Positions 27,746 to 37,456 are shown, counted from the first letter of the stretch. The stretch is DNA of 64,000 nt from Microbulbifer harenosus (GCF_005771435.1 NZ_VANI01000013.1:1-64000), one strand, 5' to 3'. Made by a program: numbers and translations. The notes: a model not told the origin generated them from the letters alone.

Positions 27746-30102
27746 TGCACGCGCTCCTGACGCGGCACATTCCGGCCGCGCAGGTCCGGCAATACGCCGC
27801 GCAGCCAGCGGCGCAGGTTGCGCTCCACTGCGCCCCGCCACTTGCGCAGCAGACCGCCCAACGCGAGCAACAGCGTCGCCAGCAGCCACTGTCCATAAAT
27901 ACCATTGGCGGTTGCGGGGTAAGTGAACGGTTGCTGCACCTGGCCGTGGGCCACTGCATTTGGCACCGGACTGGACTTGAGGGGTTCCGAAACCGGGCGC
28001 ACCGGTGTCTGCTCCACCGCAACAAAACTCGTGTAGGGGCTGGCCAGTTGATGTTCGAGCGCCAAGTGCAGGATCTGCTGGCGCAGCGGGTCTTCCACAT
28101 CCTGATCTGTCGACTGGCCGCGCTCGCGTTGCTCATCCCTGAGCGCGGCAATTTTCTCCCGCGCCCACAGGCTACCGATACCCTTGCCGCTGATGTCCAC
28201 GGTGAGCTGTGACAGCGACAGGTTGCGGATAAAACGTTTGCCGGCGAGACGGCCACTTATACGCACCTCTCCCGCACCACTGTGCCCCAGCGCATTCCCG
28301 TCGAACCGCGCCACCAGTTGCACCGGTTCACCGCGATAGAGATCCGGCAGGCGTCGGGGATAGCCCTCGACCTTGATTCCCTGTGGCCACTGCACCTGCA
28401 GGTCGGTGACCAGCGGGCTTTCCAGTTTGGTAAACAGTGCCGCCATTTTGCTCTGCACTTCGTTCAAATCACCGATCTGCACAAAACTGCCGCGGCCGTA
28501 CTGCGCGGCCTTGGTCATGAAGAAGCTATTGGGTGCGGAGCCGATGCCCACGGTAAACAGGCGCACTTCACCGAGACGTTGGCGGATCAATTCAAACAAC
28601 GCGTTTTCATTGCCCACGGCACCGTCGGTGATAAAAATCACCTGCCGCACCAGTTCGCCAGGCTCGTCGCTCAGTTGCTGCGAGAGCGCTTCTTTCAGCG
28701 CCGGCGCCATCTCGGTACCACCGCGGGCATCGAGGGATTCCACCCAGTCCCGCGCGCGCTGGATATTTTCCGGCGTGGCGGCGAGCGGGCGCGGATACAG
28801 GGTGTAATAGTCGCTGTTAAATTCGATCACGTTGAAGCGATCCATGCCGTCGAGACGCGACAGGGCTAACAGCAGGCTTTCCTTGGCCTGGCGGATGGAG
28901 TTGCCGCCCATGGAACCGGACGTATCCACCACGTAAACCACCTCCCGCGGCAGCTTGCGGGAATGCGCATCGCCCTGGGGCGGCAGCAGCAACAACTGTA
29001 GATACTGCGAGGAATCCGTCGCAGATTGCTCGGCAAACATCGCCGCCGCCGGCATCGCCGATGCCTGCGGTCGCCAATAAAGCGCAAAGTCCCGGTCCAT
29101 GGGCACGCTGTCCTGCTTCAGGCGGATGTTGTAGCGGTGGTCGCTCTCACTGCGGAAATCGATCTCGTGGTATGGGCTGTAAATGTCCGCGAGCGGCAAT
29201 CCCATGCCGAGGTCAATGTGGATTTTCATCTGGTGGCTCCCCTGCTCCGCCAGTTCGTTCATTGGCATCATCACCGGAGAAATCTGGTCCGCGTCCGGCA
29301 CCTGATCGGTGGGCAGCGACCAGCCGTGGGGGTTGAGGCTTACCTGCTGTTCGGCGACCACCGGCACGCCCGGCATATAGCGCGGGGTCAATGTGCTGGG
29401 CAGACGCAGGCTGAACTGGCCGCTGTCGAAGCGCAGGTTTTGCAGGTAGCGGATTTCCACGGCAATTTTTTCACCTGGCGCGATATTCGCGACCCGGCTG
29501 GTAAACAGATTCGGGCGCTGCTGCTCCAGCAGCGCCGCGCGCTTTCCCGCTTCCCGCGCTTCTTTGTAAATCTTTTGCGCCTGCTGGCGCTCGCGCACCT
29601 CGCCGACGATACGCCGCTCGCCCACCATTATTTCCATGCCATTTACCGCGGCATTTTCCGGCAGTGGCAGTACATACACCGCTTCCTGCCAGTCGTTGCT
29701 GGTGTTGGAAAACTGTTGCTGCAGGGTTACTTCCGCCACCAGGCCGCGCACTTTGATATCCACTTCGGTGCCGAGGTGGATGGCGGGGATGTAGCGGCCT
29801 TGTTCGCCGGTCTGGAACAGGAGGTCGCCACTGCCGGTGTCGTTGATGCCCACGCTTTCAAACTCTGCACCTCGCTCTGCACTCCCCTCAATTTCCAATT
29901 CCTGCGCTTTTGCCCCTAGTGCGGCAAACAGTACGGCGATCGCGGTTACCAGTAACAACAGCCAGCTGCCGGTGCGGTTTTTGCGGTAGCGCCGGCGGTA
30001 GTATTCCTCGGTGGGGAGAATCAAAAGGTCGCGCTGGATGCGCGGTGCATGGAAAAAGGGACGGTTCACTGGTGCCTCCAGAGTTTTCATCAATGGAGAC
30101 AT
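27742..30102 (-). CDS. VIT/vWA-domain sortase substrate (marine proteobacterial sortase target type)
   Basis: 786 residues. It has a cytoplasmic N-terminal segment with an Arg-rich patch (YYRRRYRKNR), then a hydrophobic helix (about 46-64) ending AKAQE. A VIT domain (about 95-225) precedes a von Willebrand A domain (about 385-560) whose MIDAS reads VVDTSGSMGG. The C-terminus is a sorting signal: YPATANG (about 727-733), a hydrophobic helix (GQWLLATLLLALGGLL) and a positive tail (RKWRG..RRWLR). The Pro-x-Thr-Ala pattern fits class GN substrates. It overlaps the sortase gene by 4 bp. The vWA/VIT combination resembles inter-alpha-trypsin inhibitor heavy chains; a surface-adhesive role is inference. 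Confidence 0.87.
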   Translation of the reverse strand: MSPLMKTLEAPVNRPFFHAPRIQRDLLILPTEEYYRRRYRKNRTGSWLLLLVTAIAVLFAALGAKAQELEIEGSAERGAEFESVGINDTGSGDLLFQTGEQGRYIPAIHLGTEVDIKVRGLVAEVTLQQQFSNTSNDWQEAVYVLPLPENAAVNGMEIMVGERRIVGEVRERQQAQKIYKEAREAGKRAALLEQQRPNLFTSRVANIAPGEKIAVEIRYLQNLRFDSGQFSLRLPSTLTPRYMPGVPVVAEQQVSLNPHGWSLPTDQVPDADQISPVMMPMNELAEQGSHQMKIHIDLGMGLPLADIYSPYHEIDFRSESDHRYNIRLKQDSVPMDRDFALYWRPQASAMPAAAMFAEQSATDSSQYLQLLLLPPQGDAHSRKLPREVVYVVDTSGSMGGNSIRQAKESLLLALSRLDGMDRFNVIEFNSDYYTLYPRPLAATPENIQRARDWVESLDARGGTEMAPALKEALSQQLSDEPGELVRQVIFITDGAVGNENALFELIRQRLGEVRLFTVGIGSAPNSFFMTKAAQYGRGSFVQIGDLNEVQSKMAALFTKLESPLVTDLQVQWPQGIKVEGYPRRLPDLYRGEPVQLVARFDGNALGHSGAGEVRISGRLAGKRFIRNLSLSQLTVDISGKGIGSLWAREKIAALRDEQRERGQSTDQDVEDPLRQQILHLALEHQLASPYTSFVAVEQTPVRPVSEPLKSSPVPNAVAHGQVQQPFTYPATANGIYGQWLLATLLLALGGLLRKWRGAVERNLRRWLRGVLPDLRGRNVPRQERVQ

Positions 30103-30210
30103 TTAACTGGGGCAAGTGGGCGGCAGAGGGGCTCGATCTGGGCAGGGTCGGGATCAATTGTGGCGAATTGTGGCGGTGCCACTTTCTGGGTTAACTCCGT
30201 AGGAAGATCG

Positions 30211-30320
30211 TTGGCGGCAGACCACCGGGGAGGGCGTTTCAGGACCGCTGTGAATACATCCCTGTACGCTTCGTCGGCAACGTCCCTGTTGCCGACGATC
30301 CTGAAACGCCCTCCCCGGTG
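30211..30320 (+). repeat. Hairpin element R1 (plus orientation)
   Basis: Outer arms 30223-30244 and 30299-30320 are a perfect 22-bp inverted repeat. Between them lie the conserved segment TACATCCCTGTACGC and an inner hairpin (CGTCGGCAAC, loop GTCCCT, GTTGCCGACG; 30272-30297). The left edge carries TTGGCGGC at 30211-30218. It forms a convergent pair with R2. Confidence 0.85.
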
Positions 30321-30399
30321 CTCTGCCTTATCGACGAGTTCAGTTTACTGATCCACCTTGGTTAAATAGTCAAATCGGACATACGACTCTTCAAGAGAA

Positions 30400-30516
30400 G
30401 CCAAAGTGCTGGGGGCGGGTTTTCAGGAGCGTCGCAAACAGGATGTTTGCGCCGCAGCGCCCAGGGATGGGTTCACAGCGGTCCTGAAAACCCGCCCCCA
30501 GTGCTTTGGCGCCACA
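30400..30516 (-). repeat. Hairpin element R2 (minus orientation)
   Basis: Outer arms 30400-30428 and 30482-30510, 29 bp with two mismatches that are still wobble-compatible. The inner hairpin is GCAAACA/TGTTTGC, and the conserved segment reads CATCCCTGGGCGC on the minus strand. It ends with GCGCCAC near 30515. It starts 79 bp after R1. R1 and R2 lie between the start of the sortase substrate gene and the purC terminator; apart from the pair I see nothing else in that interval. Confidence 0.85.
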
Positions 30517-30534
30517 GCAGCAATTCACCCGCAC

Positions 30535-30568
30535 CCGAAAAAAAGAAACCGGCACAGAGGCCGGTTTC
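30535..30568 (-). terminator. Terminator of purC
   Basis: Inverted repeat GAAACCGGC / GCCGGTTTC (30545-30553, 30560-30568) with a 6-nt loop, followed on the minus strand by TTTTTTT (interrupted once). It lies 22 bp past the purC stop. Confidence 0.85.
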
Positions 30569-30589
30569 AAAATTTTCTTGTGGGAAAAG

Positions 30590-31693
30590 TCAGTCAATCA
30601 GACCATATTCATCCCGCAGAACCTGAATAATTTCCGCTTTCGGATTGTCAGAAATCTCCAACTTACCTCCAATAATTTTCTCGGCGATACCCACGTAAGT
30701 CGCCGACAGGTCCATCAACATAGACTCCGGCAGTGCGTTGTCGCGAGCCAGCGCTTCTCTCTCATCCATGCGATCCTTGTTCAACAGAATGTCCGGATCT
30801 GGGAAGTAGCTCAGCAGCGCCTGGCGGAAGCCCTCTTTGGAGTTTTCCAGCACCTTGCCGTTGCGATAGGCCTCGCCATCCCAGATACGGGAAGAGTCCG
30901 GCGTACCCACCTCATCCATGTAGATCAGCTTCTCGTTACCTTCCGCATCCGTCACATAACCGAACTCGAACTTGGTATCCACGAAGATCTGATCCAGCTC
31001 CGCCAGCGCCGAGGAAATCACCTCGAAACCCTCTTTCAGCAGTTTTTCGTACAGCGCTATGTCGCCCTTACTGCGGAAATTGAACGCCTCGAAATTGTCC
31101 TCAATATTCTTGCGGGTGATATTCACATCGTCTGCTTCCGGAACACCGGGAATGCCTTTCAGAATGCCCTTGGTGGAGGGTGTAACCAGCAACTCCGGCA
31201 GCTTCTGATCCTTCTGCAATCCATCCGGGATCTCGATACCACAGAACTCGCGCTCGCCCTTGCTGTAGGCGCGCCACATGGAACCGGTGATGTACTGGCG
31301 CACGATGGCTTCAATTTTGACCGGACTGGCCTTCTGTACGATCCATACACCCGGATGGGGAATATCCAGGATATGACTGTCCGCCAGTCCCTGCTCCTTG
31401 AACAGCTTGAACCAGTGGTTGGAGATCGCATTCAGGGCCGCGCCCTTGCCCGGTACACCCAACAGGCCGCCCTCGCCGGTCCAGATACAGTCGAAGGCGG
31501 AGATACGGTCAGAAATCACCATAACCGCCAGCGGCGCGTCCGCGGCTACCGGGTAGCCCTTCTCCTCGATCAGGCGGCGGCTGTCCGCTTCGGTCAGCCA
31601 GTACACGGAGCGGACCTTGCCGCTGTGTACGGGCTTGTCGGTGCGGATCGGTAAATCGTTGTTCACTGCCAGTACTTTGTCAGCAAGGCTCAT
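30590..31693 (-). CDS. purC: Phosphoribosylaminoimidazole-succinocarboxamide synthase, long form
   Basis: 367 residues. It joins aspartate to CAIR with ATP in step eight of IMP synthesis, in the cytoplasm. The SAICAR synthetase signature regions are visible: [10 protein letters not shown] near residue 24, [12 protein letters not shown] near 58, [16 protein letters not shown] near 128 and DTKFEFGYV near 240. It belongs to the long version of PurC; the E. coli form is about 237 residues. The start is supported by AGGAAAGACCC before the ATG. It is transcribed alone, with its own terminator. Confidence 0.95.
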   Translation of the reverse strand: MSLADKVLAVNNDLPIRTDKPVHSGKVRSVYWLTEADSRRLIEEKGYPVAADAPLAVMVISDRISAFDCIWTGEGGLLGVPGKGAALNAISNHWFKLFKEQGLADSHILDIPHPGVWIVQKASPVKIEAIVRQYITGSMWRAYSKGEREFCGIEIPDGLQKDQKLPELLVTPSTKGILKGIPGVPEADDVNITRKNIEDNFEAFNFRSKGDIALYEKLLKEGFEVISSALAELDQIFVDTKFEFGYVTDAEGNEKLIYMDEVGTPDSSRIWDGEAYRNGKVLENSKEGFRQALLSYFPDPDILLNKDRMDEREALARDNALPESMLMDLSATYVGIAEKIIGGKLEISDNPKAEIIQVLRDEYGLID

Positions 31694-31770
31694 GGGTCTT
31701 TCCTATGGCTGGTTCAACGGCCGGGCCACGCAGCGCGCGACGGCGAGAAATGAAGCGCGGGATATTAGTG

Positions 31771-31803
31771 CCCCGGGCGGGAGAATGCCACTCCCGCCCG
31801 GGG
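31771..31803. terminator. Strong GC hairpin between the PerM-type gene and purC
   Basis: A perfect 13-bp inverted repeat (31771-31783 and 31791-31803), 7-nt loop, just past the stop of the PerM-type gene. There is no T-run after it on the minus strand, so it is either a weak terminator or an RNA-stabilising 3' stem. Confidence 0.5.
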
Positions 31804-31811
31804 CCTGCGGA

Positions 31812-32924
31812 TTAATTGCTGGCGTCGGTGCTCTCGCTGGCGGCCAGCAGTTCGCGTTCCTGCCACGCCGCCTGGTGATCCGCCGTGGGCCAGGCGTTCA
31901 TGATGGCCTTGGCAAGGGTAGCCAGGGGGATGGCGAAAAACACACCCCAGAAACCCCAGATGCCGCCGAACACCAGTACCGCGAGAATAATCGCCACCGG
32001 GTGCAGGTTGACCGCTTCAGAAAAGAGGATGGGCACCAGCACATTGCCGTCCAGCAGCTGGATGATGCCGTAGGCGAACATCAGCCAGAAAAACTCGCTG
32101 CTCCAGCCCCACTGGAACAGACCGATGGCCGCCACCGGAATGGTCACCGCCGCCGCGCCGATATAGGGGATAAGCACGGAAAGCCCCACCGCCACCGCCA
32201 GCAGCAGCGCGTAATTGACGCCAAGAAGCAGGAATGCGATGTAACTGACCAGCGCCACAATAGCGATTTCGATCACCTTGCCGCGCACGTAGTTGGCCAC
32301 CTGGTCATTCATCTCATGCCAGATCTGGCGCAGCATGGGGCGCTGGTGGGGTAGAAAGGAGGCACACCAGGCGAGCAGTTTGTTGGAGTCCTTAAGAAAG
32401 AAGAACACCAGAATGGGCACGACAACCAGATAGATAAGCACCGCTGCCAGCACCGGAATGTTGGCCAGAGAAAAGGTCAACACCGTCTGACCAAAGGAAC
32501 CCAGCTCGCTGCCCAGGGTATTGAAGATTTCGTCGATCTGCTGCGCAGTAACCAGGCGCGGGTACTGCTCCGGCAGCAGCAGCAACAGCTCCTGGCCGCG
32601 ATCGATCATGTTCGGCAGCTCGGCGAACAGGCGCACGGTCTGGCGCCAGATGATCGGCATCACCACAAACATCAGCCCTGCGATGGCCCCCACCAATACC
32701 AGGCAGGCGATGGTGACCGCCAGCCAGTGCGGCACCTTCCAGGATTCCAGCCGCTGCACCATTCCCTGCAGCAAAAACGCGATAACCAGGGCCGCCAGCA
32801 CCGGTGCCAGCACCCCCCCCAGGGTCGCCAGAACAACCATGGCGGCCAGCAGCAGCAGTACCAGCAGTACCACCTCTTCCTGGCTGAAATAGCGATTTAC
32901 CCAACCCCTGACGATCGCGAACAT
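31812..32924 (-). CDS. AI-2E family transporter (PerM-like permease)
   Basis: 370 residues with about eight hydrophobic helices in the arrangement of the AI-2E/PerM family: two near the N-terminus (about 17-45), one at 60-85, a periplasmic region (LPNMIDRGQELLLLLPEQYPRL), then a cluster from about 150 to 335. Family hallmarks such as PYIGAAAVTIP and a C-terminal GGIWGFWGVFFAIPLATLAKAI are present. Members range from autoinducer-2 exporters to sodium/proton antiporters, and the substrate cannot be told here. The gene order with a TusA-like gene 78 bp upstream and a BepA-like protease gene next to it is common in Pseudomonas relatives. Confidence 0.88.
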   Translation of the reverse strand: MFAIVRGWVNRYFSQEEVVLLVLLLLAAMVVLATLGGVLAPVLAALVIAFLLQGMVQRLESWKVPHWLAVTIACLVLVGAIAGLMFVVMPIIWRQTVRLFAELPNMIDRGQELLLLLPEQYPRLVTAQQIDEIFNTLGSELGSFGQTVLTFSLANIPVLAAVLIYLVVVPILVFFFLKDSNKLLAWCASFLPHQRPMLRQIWHEMNDQVANYVRGKVIEIAIVALVSYIAFLLLGVNYALLLAVAVGLSVLIPYIGAAAVTIPVAAIGLFQWGWSSEFFWLMFAYGIIQLLDGNVLVPILFSEAVNLHPVAIILAVLVFGGIWGFWGVFFAIPLATLAKAIMNAWPTADHQAAWQERELLAASESTDASN

Positions 32925-33002
32925 AAAACGACGTTACCTGACTGTGGATATGTGAACTTGCATGGACGACAGCGCGGCGTATCCCGCTTTTGTACGACCG
33001 CT

Positions 33003-33275
33003 TCAGATGGCGGCGAGCCAGTAGTGGAACTCGCCCCCCGGGCACTCGGCACGCAGCAAAGGTACACCACTCAGGCGGCAAAAGCTGCGAATATCCTCGC
33101 GGGACGCGGGGTCGGTGGCGATCAGGTGCAACAGGGAGCCCGGCGCCAGTGTTTTCAGCGCGCGGCGCATGGCCAGCAGTGGTTGCGGGCACGGGAGTCC
33201 GCGGGCATCTACCCTTAAAGCTGAATCCCAGTTGAAGTCCGGGGCTTCTGCGGCGCGCTTGACTGATTCGGTCAT
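33003..33275 (-). CDS. TusA/SirA-like sulfur carrier protein
   Basis: 90 residues from the ATG at 33275 (MTESVKRAAE), which follows GGGGAG; the frame extends upstream without support. The single TusA signature VDARGLPCPQPLLAMRRALKTL is present, with the conserved Cys in the CPxP motif that carries the persulfide. It is shorter and more divergent than TusA used in tRNA thiolation, so a generic sulfur-transfer role is the safest reading. It probably shares a transcript with the PerM-type gene downstream and diverges from the M48 protease gene. Confidence 0.88.
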   Translation of the reverse strand: MTESVKRAAEAPDFNWDSALRVDARGLPCPQPLLAMRRALKTLAPGSLLHLIATDPASREDIRSFCRLSGVPLLRAECPGGEFHYWLAAI

Positions 33276-33450
33276 GACTCCCCGGTTTCCGGTGGTAAAG
33301 AACAGTAAACGCCGCGAATTATACCGGCGCCATCGGGTCAATGGGCCGATCAGTAGAACCTTTTCCCGGGGAACTGCTCAAAACCTCGACAGTCCCACAG
33401 GGTTACGTATAGTGTTAGCCACAGGCAACCTGGCAGTCCCAGTAAATGAT

Positions 33451-34977
33451 ATGACCGAATTTTCCACCACGATCAGGCGAACCACAGGGCGCACCCCGCG
33501 CCACAGCGGGTGCTGGCAGGGCCTGCGTCGGAGCGTCGCCGGCATGGCCACCGGCCTGCTTCTCGCAGGCGCTTCCGTTGGCGCCACCGCGCAGGACGAC
33601 CACCAGCACATCCAACTGCCACAACTCGGAGACACCAGCAGTGGCCTGGTCTCCCGCGCGCGCGAAAACGAGCTGGGCGAGATGTGGCTGCGCATGTTCC
33701 GCAGCCAGGTGCGCACCTCCAGCGACGCCCTGCTACAGCAGTACGTGGAAAACTCCCTTAAAGTCCTCGCCGAATACAGCCCGCTGGAAGACAAGACCCT
33801 GGACGTCGTGGTAGTCAAAAATGACACCATGAACGCCTTCGCGGTACCCGGTGGTGTGGTGGGTGTACACACGGGTCTGTTTCTGTTCGCGGAGAATGAA
33901 GACCAGTTCGCCTCGGTTCTCGCCCACGAACTCGCGCACTTGAGCCAGCGCCACTACGCCCGCTCGCTCGAGGCCCAGCGCAACAGCACCCTGCCCACCC
34001 TCGCCGGCATGCTCGGCGCCCTGGTGCTCGCCGCCACTGCCGGGGGCGACGCCGGTATCGCCGCAATGACCGCCACCCAGGCCGCTGCACTCGACAACCA
34101 GCTGCGCTTCTCCCGCCAGAACGAGCAGGAGGCAGACCGCGTGGGCATCGAGACCCTGGCCAAGGCCGGCATGGACCCACAGGCGGCCGGCGAAATGTTT
34201 GAACAAATGCTGAAGGCCACCCGCTATTACCGCCGCCCGCCGGAATTCCTGCTCACGCACCCGGTGACGGAAAAGCGGATTGCCGACGCCAAGCTGCGCG
34301 CCAATCGCATGGAAAAGGTGCCACTGCGGGACAGCCGTGAATACCACCTGATGCGCGCCCGTATTCGCGTGGCCGCCGAGGCCACACCACAGCAGGCGGT
34401 AAAGCGATTCCAGGCGGAACTGCGAGGGGTGAATGACAACGAAGACGCCGCGCGCTACGGCTTGGTGCTCGCCCAGACTTCAGCGGGCAAACCCGACGAA
34501 GCGCTGGAATCTCTGCAGCCGTTGCTGGACAAAGAGCCGGATAAAGACGCCTTTATCCTCGCCCGCGCCGACATCGACCTGGCCCGTCACGACTACACCA
34601 GTGCCACCCGGCGGCTGGAAAAAGCCGTGGAGAACAATCCCAAGAATCACGCCTTGATCATGGGTTTGGCCAACGCCCACTTCAAAGCAGGCAATTATCT
34701 GGCCGCCGAGCGCATCCTCTCCAAACACAGCCGTGAGCGCCGCAAGGACCCGGCAGTGTGGTACCTGCTGGCAGAGACCCACGGTCTGGCCGGCGATATC
34801 GTCGGCGTGCACGAGGCCCGTGCCGAGTACTACATCCTGAACGGCGTGTTCGACAAAGCCCTGCAGCACCTGCGCCACGGCATACGCCTGGCAAAGAACG
34901 ACTACCAGACCCACGCGATTCTGGAACAGCGGATGAAGGATGTGATCAAGATGCAGGAGAAGGCAAAAGAACTCTGA
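33451..34977 (+). CDS. bepA: M48-family periplasmic metalloprotease/chaperone with TPR tail (BepA-like)
   Basis: 508 residues from ATG 33451; the frame is open further upstream but overlaps the divergent TusA-like gene. A signal peptide (GMATGLLLAGASVGATAQ, cleavage near residue 48) leads to an M48 domain with the zinc motif HELAHLSQRH near residue 160 and the third ligand in the NEQEADRVG segment. The C-terminal half (about 300-505) is TPR repeats. In E. coli BepA assists LptD assembly and degrades misfolded outer-membrane proteins. It is followed by hairpin element R3 and converges with nadA. Confidence 0.9.
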   Translation: MTEFSTTIRRTTGRTPRHSGCWQGLRRSVAGMATGLLLAGASVGATAQDDHQHIQLPQLGDTSSGLVSRARENELGEMWLRMFRSQVRTSSDALLQQYVENSLKVLAEYSPLEDKTLDVVVVKNDTMNAFAVPGGVVGVHTGLFLFAENEDQFASVLAHELAHLSQRHYARSLEAQRNSTLPTLAGMLGALVLAATAGGDAGIAAMTATQAAALDNQLRFSRQNEQEADRVGIETLAKAGMDPQAAGEMFEQMLKATRYYRRPPEFLLTHPVTEKRIADAKLRANRMEKVPLRDSREYHLMRARIRVAAEATPQQAVKRFQAELRGVNDNEDAARYGLVLAQTSAGKPDEALESLQPLLDKEPDKDAFILARADIDLARHDYTSATRRLEKAVENNPKNHALIMGLANAHFKAGNYLAAERILSKHSRERRKDPAVWYLLAETHGLAGDIVGVHEARAEYYILNGVFDKALQHLRHGIRLAKNDYQTHAILEQRMKDVIKMQEKAKEL

Positions 34978-35023
34978 ACCAGAGTATTGGAGAGCTTCTT
35001 CTGGAATGAATTAGGTTGAATCG

Positions 35024-35155
35024 AAGGCAAAGTGCCGGGTATCTGTTTTTGAAAGCGTCGGCGACATGGACGTCGCCGACGCAGCGTACAGGGATGTATT
35101 GAAGGGGGGCGCCTAGCCCGGTTCTGAAAATGTCCACCCAGTGATCCGCCGCCAC
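35024..35155 (-). repeat. Hairpin element R3 (minus orientation, unpaired)
   Basis: The inner hairpin is an 11-bp perfect stem (35055-35065 / 35072-35082, loop ATGGAC). The conserved segment reads GCGTACAGGGATGTATTG on the plus strand. The outer arms are degenerate compared with the other copies. It carries the insert GGGGGGCGCCTAGCCC also seen in R5, and ends with GCCGCCAC (35148-35155). It lies between convergent bepA and nadA and has no partner element. Confidence 0.75.
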
Positions 35156-35176
35156 TGAGCCCCCTACAAAGCTCCC

Positions 35177-36256
35177 TCAATCCAGCGGCTTGCGGAAATC
35201 CAGCATACGCTGCAGCGGCATCATCGCGCGTTTGCCCAGTTCCGGATCGACAAGGATTTCATTGTCGCCGCGCTCCAGCACTCCACACAGATTTTCCAGC
35301 GAGTTCATCGCCATCCACGGGCAGTTGGCGCAGCTGCGACAGGTGGCACCGGAGCCGGCGGTGGGCGCAGTGATCAACTCCTTGTCCGGACACTGCTGCT
35401 GCATCTTGTAGAAAATGCCCTGGTCAGTAGCCACGATAAACTGCTTGTTCGGGCGGGTTTTGGCGGCGTTGATGATCTGGGAAGTCGACCCAACCACATC
35501 CGCCAGCTCCACCACCGCAGCGGGCGACTCCGGGTGCACCAGCACCAACGCGTCCGGATACAGCGCCTTCAGGTCGGCAACCCCCTTGGCCTTGAACTCC
35601 TCGTGCACGATGCAAGCGCCGTCCCACAGCAGCACATCGGCACCAGTCTGCTTCTGCACATAACTGCCCAGGTGCTTGTCCGGCGCCCACAGGATTTTCT
35701 CTCCCTGGGAATCCAGGTAGTCCACCACGTCCAGCGCAATACTGGACGTCACAACCCAGTCAGCGCGGGCTTTGACCGCCGCAGAAGTATTCGCATATAC
35801 CACAACCGTGCGGTCAGGATGCTGGTCGCAAAATGCAGAGAATTCTTCGATAGGACAACCCAGATCCAGCGAACAGGTCGCCTCCAGGGTAGGCATCAGC
35901 ACACGCTTGTTGGGAGTGAGAATCTTGGCGGTCTCACCCATAAACTTCACCCCGGCAACGATCAACGTGTCCGCCTGATGCTGAGCGCCGAAACGCGCCA
36001 TTTCCAACGAGTCGGACACGCAGCCGCCGGTCTCCTCCGCCAACTGCTGGATCAGCGGATCGGTATAGTAGTGCGCAACCAGCACTGCATTCTGCTCTTT
36101 CAACAGACGCTTGATGCGCTCGCGCCACAGCTCCAGCTCTTCCGGGCTGTACTCGTGTGTCGCGGGGTGTGTCATATGCTCCTGCACGAATTCGCGGGCA
36201 TCAATGGCATTCGGCGCGGGGCTGCTGGTGGCAATTTTTTCGCTGCTGTCTGTCAT
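35177..36256 (-). CDS. nadA: Quinolinate synthase
   Basis: 359 residues from ATG 36256; an in-frame GTG at 36277 is the alternative. NadA condenses iminoaspartate with dihydroxyacetone phosphate to quinolinate in NAD synthesis, using an oxygen-sensitive 4Fe-4S cluster. Cluster cysteines are visible in [14 protein letters not shown] and in the C-terminal [13 protein letters not shown]. The substrate-binding stretch [21 protein letters not shown] is also conserved. It is next to the tRNA-Lys genes as in Pseudomonas. Confidence 0.96.
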   Translation of the reverse strand: MTDSSEKIATSSPAPNAIDAREFVQEHMTHPATHEYSPEELELWRERIKRLLKEQNAVLVAHYYTDPLIQQLAEETGGCVSDSLEMARFGAQHQADTLIVAGVKFMGETAKILTPNKRVLMPTLEATCSLDLGCPIEEFSAFCDQHPDRTVVVYANTSAAVKARADWVVTSSIALDVVDYLDSQGEKILWAPDKHLGSYVQKQTGADVLLWDGACIVHEEFKAKGVADLKALYPDALVLVHPESPAAVVELADVVGSTSQIINAAKTRPNKQFIVATDQGIFYKMQQQCPDKELITAPTAGSGATCRSCANCPWMAMNSLENLCGVLERGDNEILVDPELGKRAMMPLQRMLDFRKPLD

Positions 36257-36439
36257 GCTGTGATGGATCTCTGTCACACGGAAAGGCCGGCATTATACCG
36301 GTCTGCAGAAATTTCGCTGAATTCAGCACCGGCAATGGCGGCTTCCACTGAAATTCTAGGGTGGAATAGGAATGGGAACGACGCAGCACAGAATATCTGT
36401 GGAGTCCAAATCGGCTCTTTGCGTGAGAAAACTGGGGAA

Positions 36440-36515
36440 TGGTGGGTCGTGCTGGATTCGAACCAGCGACCAATTGGTTAAAAGCCAACTGCTCTACCAA
36501 CTGAGCTAACGACCC
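36440..36515 (-). tRNA. tRNA-Lys (TTT), copy 1
   Basis: 76 bp on the minus strand, from GGGTCGTTAGCTCAGTTGG to an encoded CCA end. The anticodon loop CTTTTAA gives TTT. The T-arm is GCTGG-TTCGAAT-CCAGC. It differs from copy 2 by one base in the T-loop. Both copies are probably one transcript. Confidence 0.97.
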
Positions 36516-36602
36516 TTTGGCAGCCGGGCGTGAAACAGCCCTGACTGAAAGTACACGACAAATGGCCTGGTAGAGAGCGATTTGTCATGGGCGCGGAGAA
36601 TA

Positions 36603-36678
36603 TGGTGGGTCGTGCTGGACTCGAACCAGCGACCAATTGGTTAAAAGCCAACTGCTCTACCAACTGAGCTAACGACCC
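36603..36678 (-). tRNA. tRNA-Lys (TTT), copy 2
   Basis: 76 bp with encoded CCA; acceptor GGGTCGT pairs with ACGACCC; anticodon TTT. The T-loop reads TTCGAGT rather than TTCGAAT. It is the promoter-proximal copy. Confidence 0.97.
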
Positions 36679-36706
36679 TTAATCCCCTCGCCTTGAGGAG
36701 CTGCGT

Positions 36707-36734
36707 ATCTTACGGATCTAATCCGAAAACACAA
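36707..36734 (-). promoter_or_regulatory. Candidate promoter of the tRNA-Lys pair
   Basis: On the minus strand TTGTGT (36729-36734) and TAAGAT (36707-36712) are 16 bp apart, ending about 28 bp before the first tRNA base. Confidence 0.5.
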
Positions 36735-36772
36735 GTCCCGATCATAAAAAAATTTCCAGCAAATATAAGGGC

Positions 36773-37456
36773 TTAGCGATGCCCGGCGTAGATGGTCGGA
36801 TCATCCAGGCCGGCCTCGGCAAAACCCGCGGCGCGCAGGCGGCAGCTGTCGCAGCGGCCGCAGGCGGCGCCATCAGGCCGGGCCTGATAACAGCTCACGG
36901 TCAGACTGTAGTCCACGCCGAGCTCTGTGCCCCGCGTGACGATATCCGCCTTGCTCATTTTCATCAGCGGCGCGTGAATCGTGAGTTTCTTACCTTCCAC
37001 CCCCGCACGTGTGGCAAGGTTTGCCATCTTTTCAAACGCGTCGATGTACTCGGGGCGGCAATCCGGGTAACCAGAATAGTCAACCGCATTCACACCCACA
37101 AAAATATCCTGTGCACCGAGCACCTCCGCCCAACCCAGGGCGATGGAGAGGAACACGGTGTTGCGCGCCGGTACATAAGTAATCGGGATACCACTGGTCT
37201 CCTCTTCCGGCACGGCGATGCTGTCGTCGGTAAGCGCAGAACCTCCGATAACCCGGAGGTCCAGCTTTACCACCTTGTGTTCCACGGCCCCGAGGTCTAC
37301 CGCCACACGCCGGGCGGCGGCAAGTTCCGCACTGTGGCGCTGGCCGTAGTCAAATCCGAGTGCATAGCATTCGTAGCCGTCACGGCTCGCCATGGCCAGA
37401 ACCGTGGCGGAATCGAGTCCGCCGGACAACAGAACGACTGCTTTTTTGTTACTCAT
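36773..37456 (-). CDS. queC: 7-cyano-7-deazaguanine synthase
   Basis: 227 residues from ATG 37456 ([19 protein letters not shown]); the upstream extension lacks support. QueC turns carboxy-deazaguanine into preQ0 with ATP and ammonia, for queuosine in tRNA. The PP-loop SGGLDS is at the N-terminus, and the zinc-binding [17 protein letters not shown] cluster is near residue 190-206. It lies downstream of queE in the same direction with a gap of about 57 bp, so they are probably co-transcribed. Confidence 0.96.
   Translation of the reverse strand: MSNKKAVVLLSGGLDSATVLAMASRDGYECYALGFDYGQRHSAELAAARRVAVDLGAVEHKVVKLDLRVIGGSALTDDSIAVPEEETSGIPITYVPARNTVFLSIALGWAEVLGAQDIFVGVNAVDYSGYPDCRPEYIDAFEKMANLATRAGVEGKKLTIHAPLMKMSKADIVTRGTELGVDYSLTVSCYQARPDGAACGRCDSCRLRAAGFAEAGLDDPTIYAGHR

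Noticed and set aside
30211-30516. R1/R2 as ordinary rho-independent terminators or integron attC sites
   Set aside because: No T-run follows either stem, the same architecture recurs in a divergent operon-internal setting (ruvC-ruvA), and no integrase or attC core (GTTRRRY) is present.
33115-33450. 112-codon upstream extension of the BepA-like protein
   Set aside because: It overlaps the divergent TusA-like gene and precedes the true signal peptide; ATG 33451 fits.
36201-36663. Small frames encoding MVEQLAFNQLVAGSNPARPT-like peptides
   Set aside because: They are translations of the two tRNA-Lys genes.
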